Shown piece after piece: positions 1 to 7,661 of a stretch of DNA of 64,000 nucleotides. The position numbers and the translations under genes were made by a program. The stretch spans positions 224,159 through 288,158 of the forward strand of contig NZ_PPED02000002.1 of NCBI RefSeq assembly GCF_002899825.2. Direction: 5' to 3'. This DNA is from Chryseobacterium phosphatilyticum (GTDB taxonomy: Bacteria > Bacteroidota > Bacteroidia > Flavobacteriales > Weeksellaceae). The stretch's first letter is position 1. The number at the start of each line of letters is the position of its first letter. Under the pieces are notes generated by a model. That model was not told where the DNA came from and did not search any database. It worked only from the letters and a program-made list of their open reading frames with translations.

Positions 1-386
1 CAGGAATTACAGACTATGATACAAAAATAGATGCCAATAATTTCCTTGTGGTGCTTCATAACTATTCATTCAAACTCAATGACGGAACAACTAACGTTAT
101 GTTGGATTACGGAGATAATGGAGTGAATGATAATAAACAAGGATCACCTGATGTAGTTGCATTCAAGAGCAATGGAACATGGCATATCAGAGCCAGATTT
201 ACGGATAGTAGAATTATTGCTGTAACATCGGCTAATCCTTCAAGAACTTATAATAATTTCACCGTTGATCTTTATTTGATGGCTTATAAGAGATTGATTA
301 CAAAACATAATATAAATGATGTTAATGCTGATCTGGGGGGAACTGATGGTTCGACTCAAACCATTAATAAACCATCAGGTTTTTAG
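1..386 (+). CDS. 3' end of a surface/secreted protein gene (5' end outside window)
   Basis: This is the last 127 codons of a reading frame already open at base 1, ending in TAG at 384-386. The product is not recognised. The visible part is rich in Asn, Asp, Thr and Ser and looks like a beta-rich extracellular domain, with no membrane segment. Its DNA is almost identical to 2717-3102, with one visible mismatch near the stop codon, so the two are recent duplicates. A strong hairpin terminator follows at once. The function is unknown and no T9SS sorting domain is visible at this C-terminus. Confidence 0.6.
   Translation, partial: GITDYDTKIDANNFLVVLHNYSFKLNDGTTNVMLDYGDNGVNDNKQGSPDVVAFKSNGTWHIRARFTDSRIIAVTSANPSRTYNNFTVDLYLMAYKRLITKHNINDVNADLGGTDGSTQTINKPSGF
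1..386 (+). repeat. Direct repeat copy A (386 bp)
   Basis: Bases 1-386 match 2717-3102 in the same orientation, with one difference seen (A versus G about 13 bases before the stop). The match ends exactly at the TAG stop codon on the right. It probably continues left, beyond the window edge. The two copies flank the BspA-like gene on the opposite strand. Confidence 0.95.
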
Positions 387-390
387 ATAA

Positions 391-430
391 ATTAACCCCT
401 CTTAAGAAATTAAGAGGGGTTAATTTTAAT
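391..430. terminator. Bidirectional hairpin terminator
   Basis: A perfect 14-bp stem (ATTAACCCCTCTTA, 391-404, pairing with 411-424) with a 6-base loop is followed by a T-rich run. It sits between two convergent genes and can serve both the repeat-protein tail on the plus strand and the BspA-like gene on the minus strand. Confidence 0.85.
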
Positions 431-2379
431 TAATCTTTTTTAATTTTTTTATAAACTGTATTATTGGCTTTATTTAGTGCTTTTAAAATATACAGCCCAT
501 TAGGTAAATCTGAAATATCTATAACATTTTCGGACGTAATATTATTTTTTAGTAATCGACCATCTATAGAATAAATTTCTATTTTGGATACTTTTTCAGT
601 AAAGAATAACTTATTTTTTGCCGGATTTGGATAGACTTCAAATTCCATTTTACTGGTTTCAACAGTAGAAAGTGTATTATTGCAAGTAGCGTCATAATAA
701 TCACCGGTAATTGTCCATCCTTTAGTATTTTTTAAAAAGTTTCTTGCATTTACAGACGCTGGTGAAGAATACCGTACCCCACTTGCATTCAGCCCTAGAT
801 TATTAACGATAGCCGGATTGTTTGCCCATCCGATTAATGTCAAATCGTAATTAATACATGAAATATTAGAGTAAGCAAATATTTGGTTGGTTACTGGGCG
901 TTGAGCTAAGTTCCAATTGCCTAGAGGTTGATTGAAGGCCTCAGAATAGTAAAACATAAAATCCATATACTTAACATTTGAAACATCCCAGCTATTAAGG
1001 GGTTGATTAAAAGCACTTGTATAATCAAACATATAAGACATATCTGCTACTTTGGAAGTATTCCAGTTTCCTATAGGCTGATTAAAAACTTTGTTTTCAG
1101 TAAACATTGAGCGCATACTCAATACATTAGAGGTATTCCAGTTTCCTATTGGTTGATTAAAAGCCTTTGCTTTTGCGAACATACTGATCATGTAAGCCAC
1201 ATTAGAAGTATTCCAACCTCCTATTGGCTGATTAAAAGCTTTTGATTCATAAAACATACTAATCATATCGGTCACCTTGGAAGTATCCCAGTTTTCTATC
1301 GGTTGATTAAAGTTGCTTGAATAAGCAAACATACTGTACATCGATGTTACATTAGAAGTATTCCAACTATTAATAGGTTGGTTAAATCCTGAGCCATAGA
1401 ACATGCCCGTCATATCAGTTACATTAGATACGTTCCAATTTCCTATCGGCTGATTAAAGCTACCATTAAACATATATGACATATTTGTTACTTTGGAAGT
1501 ATCCCAGTTTTCTATAGGTTTATTAAATTTTGTGGCCTGAAATAACCTGGCCATATTGGTGACTTTGGAAGTGTTCCAATTTGCAAGAGGTTGGTCAAAG
1601 TCATATGCACCTGAAAATAGCTGAGACATGTCTGTTACGTTTGTGGTATTCCAATTTCCTATCGGTTGATTGAATTTATTTGCATTCATAAACATTTTAG
1701 ACATATCAGTAACTTTAGAAGTATTCCAATTTCCTATCGGTTGATTAAAAATTGCTGCATTATAAAACATGCTGGACATATTGGTTACATTAGACGTATC
1801 CCAGTTTCCAAGAGGTTGATTAAAAACTGACGTATTATAAAACATGTTGGAAAGATTGGTGGCAGAGGACATGTTCCAGTTATTCATGGAAGGATGGCCG
1901 GTCATAGAATAACAATAGTAAAACATCCCTGAAAAGTCTGTTACATTTGATGTATTGGGTATATCCGGTGCTGTTACCACTAAGTTAGTGCAATTGTAAA
2001 ATGCCTGAGCCATACTGGACCATTGAATACTATTTCCCCATTGGTCTACATTAATAAGGGCTTTATTCCCATTCATACGAATTCTATTGAAGTTTCCATT
2101 TCCATTGCTGATACGAACAATATATAATGCACCAGGTGTGGTAGAAATACCCACATCTAATGTAAAAAGACTGTTGTTTGTAGATGTTACATTTGTTAAA
2201 GTTTCATGATGTGATGGTGTTCCTACCTCTTCCCAGGAAATTGTATAATTTGTTCCCTGAGCGTAAAAGCTAATTGGATTAAGTGAACTAGGTCTCCAAA
2301 TCGTAACGAATTCACTTTGTGCTTTGAAAAGTGTGAAAATAGAAAGAAAAATGCTTAGAAATAAAATTTTAAATTTCAT
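430..2379 (-). CDS. BspA-like (DUF285) repeat surface protein with T9SS type A sorting domain
   Basis: A 649-residue secreted protein. A signal peptide (hydrophobic residues 4-19, ending KAQ) is followed by about 15 tandem units of 23-25 residues between roughly 140 and 515. The unit consensus is NWNTSxVTxMxxMF followed by FNQPIG, which is the DUF285/BspA-like repeat of Bacteroidota and mycoplasma surface proteins. The last 75 residues (VYPNPAKN, then SIDGRLL and LPNGLYIL) form a type A T9SS sorting domain. It should therefore be secreted across the outer membrane and anchored or released. Such repeats are linked with adhesion, but no ligand can be inferred. The gene lies inverted between two direct repeats, so recombination could remove it. 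Confidence 0.9.
   Translation of the reverse strand: MKFKILFLSIFLSIFTLFKAQSEFVTIWRPSSLNPISFYAQGTNYTISWEEVGTPSHHETLTNVTSTNNSLFTLDVGISTTPGALYIVRISNGNGNFNRIRMNGNKALINVDQWGNSIQWSSMAQAFYNCTNLVVTAPDIPNTSNVTDFSGMFYYCYSMTGHPSMNNWNMSSATNLSNMFYNTSVFNQPLGNWDTSNVTNMSSMFYNAAIFNQPIGNWNTSKVTDMSKMFMNANKFNQPIGNWNTTNVTDMSQLFSGAYDFDQPLANWNTSKVTNMARLFQATKFNKPIENWDTSKVTNMSYMFNGSFNQPIGNWNVSNVTDMTGMFYGSGFNQPINSWNTSNVTSMYSMFAYSSNFNQPIENWDTSKVTDMISMFYESKAFNQPIGGWNTSNVAYMISMFAKAKAFNQPIGNWNTSNVLSMRSMFTENKVFNQPIGNWNTSKVADMSYMFDYTSAFNQPLNSWDVSNVKYMDFMFYYSEAFNQPLGNWNLAQRPVTNQIFAYSNISCINYDLTLIGWANNPAIVNNLGLNASGVRYSSPASVNARNFLKNTKGWTITGDYYDATCNNTLSTVETSKMEFEVYPNPAKNKLFFTEKVSKIEIYSIDGRLLKNNITSENVIDISDLPNGLYILKALNKANNTVYKKIKKD
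960..1890 (-). repeat. Tandem 69-75 bp coding repeats
   Basis: The DUF285-like units are visible as DNA repeats. The plus-strand words 'ttccaatttcctatcggttg' and close variants recur about every 72-75 bases. Such repeats can expand or contract by slippage or recombination. Confidence 0.85.
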
Positions 2380-2475
2380 GGTATTAATTTTTTTGTGCTA
2401 CAAAAATAACAATCCTCGGTGTAAAAGCGAAGTTAGTTTTTATTATAGAATTTTTTAATAATGTGATATAGAATT

Positions 2476-3102
2476 GTGGCATTGATATTGAGTGGCAAAA
2501 GCGAAAAGATAATCAATATTGAATCAACAGAGATTTTTGATGTCAATGGAAAAACGCACACGAATTCTTTATACCTTAGAAATCCGGGTGAACCTACCAT
2601 GACCGGAGGTAGTTTTTTAGCTACTTCAGAAAATGCAATGCAACTCTATGATCCTACACTGGAAAGCAGTGGATTATTTAATTACCTGAAACTTTCTCTG
2701 ACCGGAGTATCCGGAACAGGAATTACAGACTATGATACAAAAATAGATGCCAATAATTTCCTTGTGGTGCTTCATAACTATTCATTCAAACTCAATGACG
2801 GAACAACTAACGTTATGTTGGATTACGGAGATAATGGAGTGAATGATAATAAACAAGGATCACCTGATGTAGTTGCATTCAAGAGCAATGGAACATGGCA
2901 TATCAGAGCCAGATTTACGGATAGTAGAATTATTGCTGTAACATCGGCTAATCCTTCAAGAACTTATAATAATTTCACCGTTGATCTTTATTTGATGGCT
3001 TATAAGAGATTGATTACAAAACATAATATAAATGATGTTAATGCTGATCTGGGGGGAACTGATGGTTCGACTCAAACCATTAATAAACCGTCAGGTTTTT
3101 AG
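2476..3102 (+). pseudogene. 5'-truncated duplicate of the upstream surface-protein gene, possibly still expressed
   Basis: A reading frame of 208 codons opens at GTG 2476, with an in-frame stop just upstream at 2464-2466, and ends at TAG 3102. Its last 385 bases duplicate 1-386. It has no signal peptide although the repeat content looks extracellular, no convincing ribosome binding site, and only a GTG as a possible start. I infer a truncated copy rather than a full gene, although a short cytoplasmic product cannot be excluded. Its start region contains LSGKSEK, which resembles LSGKSKK in the unknown protein at 5861-6367. That similarity is short and may be chance. Confidence 0.6.
2717..3102 (+). 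repeat. Direct repeat copy B (386 bp)
   Basis: This is the second copy of bases 1-386, with an offset of 2716. The match ends at the stop codon, and the sequences after it differ completely. Homologous recombination between A and B would delete the BspA-like gene. Confidence 0.95.
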
Positions 3103-3123
3103 AGATTAATTTTATTCTATAAT

Positions 3124-3156
3124 AAAAGGTTGTTCAGTAAGAATGACCTTTTTTGT
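3124..3156 (+). terminator. Hairpin terminator after the truncated duplicate
   Basis: AAAAGGTTGTTC pairs with GAATGACCTTTT (with G-U pairs) around a 5-base loop and is followed by a T run. It isolates the surface locus from the rplK promoter. Confidence 0.7.
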
Positions 3157-3286
3157 TGTGTAAATCCGATAAGTCATGGATGATTAGCTCCTTAGTTTTT
3201 AGATGGGAGTTGAATAGAAAGTCATGAAGAAAAAAGAAAATGTCATGCAAAAAAGAATTAAACTTTTTAAAAATCAGCAAATTCCG

Positions 3287-3317
3287 TTTGCTATTTAAAA
3301 AATATTTTATACTTTTG
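3287..3317 (+). promoter_or_regulatory. Promoter of the rplK operon, followed by a 5' leader hairpin
   Basis: TTTG (3287-3290), 19 bases, then TACTTTTG (3310-3317) matches the Bacteroidota consensus TTTG/TAnnTTTG. Transcription should begin near 3324, leaving a leader of about 90 bases. The leader has a small perfect stem (GTTATG 3340-3345 with CATAAC 3352-3357) that could be a ribosomal-protein binding site. The rest of the gap from 3103 to 3414 holds only the terminator above. Confidence 0.75.
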
Positions 3318-3414
3318 CAGTCCAAAAAGTAGGTTTATTGTTATGTGAGTGCATAACCTGCTGAATAATAAATGCTTCCAAACTCATTAATTATTCAAAT
3401 TTAAAAAACAAACA

Positions 3415-3861
3415 ATGGCTAAGAAAGTCTTTAAAATGGTAAAGCTTCAGGTGAAAGGTGGCGCAGCTAACCCTTCTCCACCAGTAGGTCCGGCATTAGG
3501 TTCTGCAGGTGTGAACATCATGGAGTTTTGTAAGCAATTTAACGGAAGAACCCAAGATAAGCCAGGGCAAGTTTTACCTGTAGTAATTACAGTATACGAA
3601 GACAAATCTTTTGAATTCGTTATTAAAACTCCACCTGCAGCAATCCAGTTAATGGATGCAGCTAAGATCAAGGGAGGTTCTGGTGAACCAAACAGAAACA
3701 AAGTAGGTTCTGTAACTTGGGAACAAGTAAAGAAAATCGCTGAAGATAAAATGGCGGATCTTAACTGTTTTACAATGGATTCTGCAGTTTCTATGGTTGC
3801 AGGTACTGCTAGATCTATGGGATTAAGAGTAACAGGAACTAAACCAACTTTTAACGCTTAA
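3415..3861 (+). CDS. rplK: 50S ribosomal protein L11
   Basis: Ribosomal protein L11 is part of the GTPase-associated centre of the 50S subunit, binds 23S rRNA with L10-L12, and takes part in the stringent response. At 148 residues it has the family length. The Pro-rich N-terminal segment ([10 protein letters not shown], about residues 20-29) and the C-terminal rRNA-binding domain with GTARSMGL are present. It is the first gene of rplKAJL. In many bacteria nusG lies directly before rplK. Here a surface-protein locus with its own terminator lies there instead. Confidence 0.98.
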   Translation: MAKKVFKMVKLQVKGGAANPSPPVGPALGSAGVNIMEFCKQFNGRTQDKPGQVLPVVITVYEDKSFEFVIKTPPAAIQLMDAAKIKGGSGEPNRNKVGSVTWEQVKKIAEDKMADLNCFTMDSAVSMVAGTARSMGLRVTGTKPTFNA

Positions 3862-3872
3862 AACTTAAAGAA

Positions 3873-4565
3873 ATGGCAAAACTAACAAAAAAGCAAAAGG
3901 AAGCTTTAAGCAAAGTAGAAAAAGGAAGAATCTATAACCTTGAAGAAGGTTCAGCTCTTGTGAAAGAAGTGAACACTGCAAAGTTTGATGCTTCAGTAGA
4001 TATCGCTGTAAGATTAGGTGTAGACCCAAGAAAAGCAAACCAAATGGTAAGAGGTGTAGTATCTCTTCCTCACGGTACTGGTAAAGATGTTAAAGTATTA
4101 GCTCTTGTAACTCCAGATAAAGAAGCAGAAGCTAAAGCTGCTGGTGCTGATTATGTAGGTCTTGACGAATATTTACAAAAAATCAAAGACGGTTGGACGG
4201 ATGTTGACGTTATCGTTACGATGCCAGCTGTTATGGGTAAATTAGGTCCATTAGGTAGAGTTTTAGGTCCAAGAGGTCTAATGCCAAACCCTAAATCAGG
4301 AACTGTAACAATGGAAATTGGTAAAGCAGTAACTGAAGTAAAAGCTGGTAAAATTGATTTCAAAGTTGATAAATACGGTATTATCCATGCTGGTATTGGT
4401 AAAGTATCTTTCGATGCTGCTAAAATCAAGGAAAATGCTCAGGAATTGATCTCTACTTTGATCAAAATGAAACCAACTGCTGCTAAAGGAACTTACGTGA
4501 AGAGCATTTATTTGTCTTCTACAATGAGCCCAGGTATTGCAATTGATACTAAATCTGTTAACTAA
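3873..4565 (+). CDS. rplA: 50S ribosomal protein L1
   Basis: Ribosomal protein L1 forms the mobile L1 stalk near the E site and usually represses its own operon by binding a leader mimic of its rRNA site. At 230 residues it has the normal length. The signature [14 protein letters not shown] is visible near residue 130. The gene follows rplK after 11 bases and precedes rplJ by 17 bases, so the three genes are co-transcribed. Confidence 0.98.
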   Translation: MAKLTKKQKEALSKVEKGRIYNLEEGSALVKEVNTAKFDASVDIAVRLGVDPRKANQMVRGVVSLPHGTGKDVKVLALVTPDKEAEAKAAGADYVGLDEYLQKIKDGWTDVDVIVTMPAVMGKLGPLGRVLGPRGLMPNPKSGTVTMEIGKAVTEVKAGKIDFKVDKYGIIHAGIGKVSFDAAKIKENAQELISTLIKMKPTAAKGTYVKSIYLSSTMSPGIAIDTKSVN

Positions 4566-4582
4566 TAATAATCCTTAAGACA

Positions 4583-5176
4583 ATGACAAAAGACCAAAAA
4601 GTTGTAGCAATACAAGAGATCAAAGATTTGCTTCAGGATGCAAAAGTAGTATACGTAGCAGATCTAGAAGGTTTGAACGCTGGTAAATCTTCTGATTTCA
4701 GAAGACAGGCTTTCAAGCAAAATATTAAAGTAAAAGTTGTAAAAAATACACTTTTACAGAAAGCAATGGAGCAGATCGAAGGAGTAGATTACTCTGAGAT
4801 GTTCCCATCTTTCAAAGGAAACTCAGCGTTGATCATTGCTGAAACAGCTAATGCTCCTGCTAAGTTAATCCAAGGATTCAGAAAGAAAGAAGAAAAGCCA
4901 GCTTTGAAATCTGCTTTTGTTCAAGAAACTTTCTACGTTGGTGATGACAACCTAGACATGTTGGCTAACATCAAGTCTAGAGAAGAAATGATCGGTGAAA
5001 TCATCGGATTACTTCAGTCTCCAATCCAGAGAGTTGTTTCTGCTCTTCAAAACAAGCCTGAAACGGTAGAAGCTAAAGCTGAAGAAGCTGCTCCTGCTGT
5101 AGAAGAAACTCCTGCTGCTGAAGCTCCAGAAGCTCCTGCTGCAGAAAGCACGGAAGAAACTCCAAGTGCTGAATAA
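4583..5176 (+). CDS. rplJ: 50S ribosomal protein L10 with an acidic Ala-rich tail
   Basis: Ribosomal protein L10 (P0) anchors the L7/L12 dimers to the 50S stalk. The first 165 residues are the standard domain (KxxVVYVADLEGL near 22, then KVVKNTLLQKAM). The last 35 residues are a low-complexity tail made almost wholly of Ala, Glu, Pro and Thr, which lengthens the protein to 197 residues. The tail sits after the helix that binds L7/L12. Its role is unknown. rplL follows after 46 bases. Confidence 0.97.
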   Translation: MTKDQKVVAIQEIKDLLQDAKVVYVADLEGLNAGKSSDFRRQAFKQNIKVKVVKNTLLQKAMEQIEGVDYSEMFPSFKGNSALIIAETANAPAKLIQGFRKKEEKPALKSAFVQETFYVGDDNLDMLANIKSREEMIGEIIGLLQSPIQRVVSALQNKPETVEAKAEEAAPAVEETPAAEAPEAPAAESTEETPSAE

Positions 5177-5222
5177 TTACACTCAAAAAATTAAATAAAT
5201 AATCAACAAAAACATTACAACA

Positions 5223-5591
5223 ATGTCAGATTTAAAAAATTTAGCTGAAACGCTAGTAAACCTAACTGTAAAAGACGTAAACGAATTAGCTACTATCCTT
5301 AAGGATGAGTACGGAATTGAGCCAGCTGCTGCTGCTGTAGTAGTTGCTGCAGGTGGTGCAGGTGAAGCTGCTGAAGAAAAGACTGAATTCGACGTAATTC
5401 TTAAGTCTGCAGGTGCTTCTAAATTAGCTATCGTTAAATTAGTAAAAGATTTAACTGGTGCTGGTCTTAAAGAAGCTAAAGATATCGTAGATGGTGCTCC
5501 AGCTGCTATTAAGCAAGGAGTTTCTAAAGACGAAGCTGAAGCTCTTAAGAAGCAATTAGAAGAAGCTGGTGCTGAAGTAGAATTGAAATAA
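5223..5591 (+). CDS. rplL: 50S ribosomal protein L7/L12
   Basis: L7/L12 is the flexible stalk protein that recruits translation GTPases. The 122 residues show the N-terminal dimerisation domain (to about 33), an Ala-rich hinge ([17 protein letters not shown]), and the C-terminal globular domain with the conserved KxxVKxLTGxGLKEAK-type helix. A strong terminator follows at 5615-5646, so rpoB is not simply read through from this operon. Confidence 0.98.
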   Translation: MSDLKNLAETLVNLTVKDVNELATILKDEYGIEPAAAAVVVAAGGAGEAAEEKTEFDVILKSAGASKLAIVKLVKDLTGAGLKEAKDIVDGAPAAIKQGVSKDEAEALKKQLEEAGAEVELK

Positions 5592-5614
5592 TTTCAATTG
5601 TATCATTAATATAG

Positions 5615-5648
5615 AAGCCTGAGCAGTTTGCTCAGGCTTTTTTTTTGC
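5615..5648 (+). terminator. Strong terminator after rplL
   Basis: A perfect 10-bp stem (AAGCCTGAGC 5615-5624 with 5630-5639), a 5-base loop and a run of about ten T form a textbook intrinsic terminator. It separates rplKAJL from the rpoB unit. The gap 5649-5860 that follows is extremely AT-rich and holds only the next promoter. Confidence 0.92.
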
Positions 5649-5812
5649 TAATACCCTATAAATGTGAAATTTAATCAATAAAAGTATTTAGATATTGTTG
5701 TTTTTTTTATGTAAATATTTTATTATATTTATTTAATTTATAATTTTTTACTAGTTTGTTTAATTTTATTTTTGTTTTTATTACATTGTTGTGAATTTTT
5801 ATTATTAAAACA

Positions 5813-5841
5813 TTGTTTTAATTAAAAATTTATTATATTTG
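5813..5841 (+). promoter_or_regulatory. Promoter of the 5861 gene
   Basis: TTG (5813-5815), 18 bases, then TATATTTG (5834-5841) fits the Bacteroidota promoter consensus. It stands 20 bases before the TTG proposed as the start codon, which leaves a leader of only about 13 bases. Confidence 0.65.
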
Positions 5842-5860
5842 CATCGAAAAAAAACACTAA

Positions 5861-6367
5861 TTGGATAGAAATTACTTTCGTTCTTATGGACGCAGGATAG
5901 TTTTTCTGCTATTACTATTGTCTGTAGGAAAATTGAGCACTACGGTTATATCTGCCGCATTGAGAATACCTGCAGATAAAAGTAATAAAGAGCTACAAAT
6001 ACGTCTTGCAGATATTTCTAAGTCTGCACATCAGCCCTTATTAAAAAGAAGCCCATTAACAGTGAATGGATTAGAGGGTAATGCTATAAAAGTAAATGGC
6101 ATTCTCAATACCATTTTTAATTACCATTTTTACAAAAATACTTTTCCCGGAGCCCATAATGACCATGACTTTTGTTCACTCTTGCTTAAAAATTTAAAGT
6201 ATATTGAAATTGGGGGACACTGGGCGCCAATAAACTTAGTTGAACCCAATAACGCTATAGTGCTATCGGGGAAAAGCAAAAAGTTCAGTGAGTTTGCTTT
6301 TGAACTAGTTGATGGTTTTAATGGTATCATTAAAAACCCGGATAAGCTGACACGCATTTCAGTATAA
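5861..6367 (+). CDS. Unknown protein with N-terminal membrane segment, TTG start
   Basis: Not recognised. A frame of 168 codons begins at TTG 5861. There is a stop directly upstream, and no ATG occurs in frame nearby, so TTG is the only start that keeps the hydrophobic segment at residues 12-35 (signal peptide or anchor). The rest is soluble and mildly basic, with no catalytic motif that I know. The promoter at 5813-5841 supports expression. It opens the three-gene insert between rplL and rpoB. A weak resemblance to the protein at 2476-3102 is confined to LSGKS and its flank. Confidence 0.5.
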   Translation: MDRNYFRSYGRRIVFLLLLLSVGKLSTTVISAALRIPADKSNKELQIRLADISKSAHQPLLKRSPLTVNGLEGNAIKVNGILNTIFNYHFYKNTFPGAHNDHDFCSLLLKNLKYIEIGGHWAPINLVEPNNAIVLSGKSKKFSEFAFELVDGFNGIIKNPDKLTRISV

Positions 6368-6497
6368 CATACGATTTCCACAATCTTATTATTTCTTTGG
6401 TAGAATTATCAGCCTTTCATTCAGGAGTTGAATGAGAGAGTATGATGATGGTCTCTGCATAAAAATTTATACAAAAAAACAACAAATATCATTACAA

Positions 6498-7631
6498 ATG
6501 AAAATCAAATTATTCACTCTCGCATTTTTATCTGCGAGCTCCATAGCTATCGCACAGGTAGGGATTAATATTGAATCACCAAATGCTACATTTGATGTCA
6601 CGGGGTTTCCTGCTAATCCTAATAAACCGGATGGTTTCATTGCACCCAGACTCACAGGAGTACAGCTTAAAGCTAAAAATTATACCACATCACAAACCGG
6701 GGCAATAGTATATGTCACTGTAGCAGAAACCACACCGACAGGACAAACTGTTGACGTTGTTTCACCCGGGTACTATTATTTTGATGGGGTAAAATGGGGA
6801 AGTCTAAGTGTTGATTGGCGTACTGTAGGTAATGCAGGTACAGTAGCAACGTCTGCAACTTTAGGAGCAGATATCGCTTCAGGAAATTATTTAGGGACCA
6901 GTGACGGACAAAATCTCGTACTGGCTACTCAAAAAAATGTGAAAGGTATTTTAGATGTTAATGGGAGTTTACAGGGAGGGAATTCCAATAGTACAACAGG
7001 CTCATTTGCTTCTTTTACCTGGGGATCCAATAATATACTGACCAACAGTACATCTTCCAATATAGCTTTAGGGAAAGATAATACAGTATCAGCTCAGGGA
7101 AATTTCCCGGCTGTTGCTATTGGTCTGGCTAATAAGGCAACCAATGGTGCTAAAATAATCGGAAATTCTAATAATGCAACAGGACCTAATAATCTTGTGT
7201 TCGGGAACTCAAATACGGTAACCGGGATCATCGGATTAACTTTGGGGAACAGTAATACAAATAACGGTGGAATTACCATTGGAAGTGGAAATACGGCATC
7301 TTCCAATAATATTGCTATAGGATCAGGAAATACAGCAGTGGGTACAGAAGCTGTAGCATTTGGGGTCTCAGGACAGGCGGCGGCAGGCCAAAACGTATAT
7401 GCCAATAAAGCCCATGCTTTTTTCAATAAAAATAACGGAAATAATACAATAGTGGGAATTAATATGATTCCTACAGCAGATACAGCAACTGGGGCTGCTC
7501 TTCAAATGAAGGGGATTACTAATCCTACTTTCTCATGTACATCAGCTGAAGAAGGAGCTATTCGCTATAATGCAACTGCTAAAGTACATGAAGGATGCAA
7601 TGGCAGCACATGGAAAGCACTATATAATTAA
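6498..7631 (+). CDS. Secreted protein with YadA-like head repeats
   Basis: Start chosen at ATG 6498, because it gives a clean signal peptide (MKIKLFTLAFLSASSIAIAQ), whereas an upstream ATG at 6432 would put 22 charged residues in front. The 377-residue product has short motifs such as NIAIGSGNTAVG and KIIGNSNNATG between about 190 and 310. These are like the head repeats of YadA/Hia trimeric adhesins, which form left-handed beta-rolls. No C-terminal membrane-anchor barrel is present. The C-terminus (EEGAIRYN, then EGCNGSTWKALYN) is a type seen on many flavobacterial cell-surface proteins. It is probably an adhesin or appendage subunit. Confidence 0.7.
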   Translation: MKIKLFTLAFLSASSIAIAQVGINIESPNATFDVTGFPANPNKPDGFIAPRLTGVQLKAKNYTTSQTGAIVYVTVAETTPTGQTVDVVSPGYYYFDGVKWGSLSVDWRTVGNAGTVATSATLGADIASGNYLGTSDGQNLVLATQKNVKGILDVNGSLQGGNSNSTTGSFASFTWGSNNILTNSTSSNIALGKDNTVSAQGNFPAVAIGLANKATNGAKIIGNSNNATGPNNLVFGNSNTVTGIIGLTLGNSNTNNGGITIGSGNTASSNNIAIGSGNTAVGTEAVAFGVSGQAAAGQNVYANKAHAFFNKNNGNNTIVGINMIPTADTATGAALQMKGITNPTFSCTSAEEGAIRYNATAKVHEGCNGSTWKALYN

Positions 7632-7661
7632 ACAAACACAAACCTTATAAAAATAACAAAA

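Noticed and set aside
340..375. GGTTCGACTC resembling a tRNA T-arm
   Set aside because: It is coding sequence in both repeat copies and no cloverleaf can be formed around it.
960..1890. Regular repeats that could suggest a CRISPR array
   Set aside because: The units are contiguous coding repeats of the DUF285 type in a single long frame, with no unique spacers.
6432..6497. ATG 6432 as the start of the YadA-like gene
   Set aside because: It would add 22 charged residues before a clear signal peptide that begins at ATG 6498.
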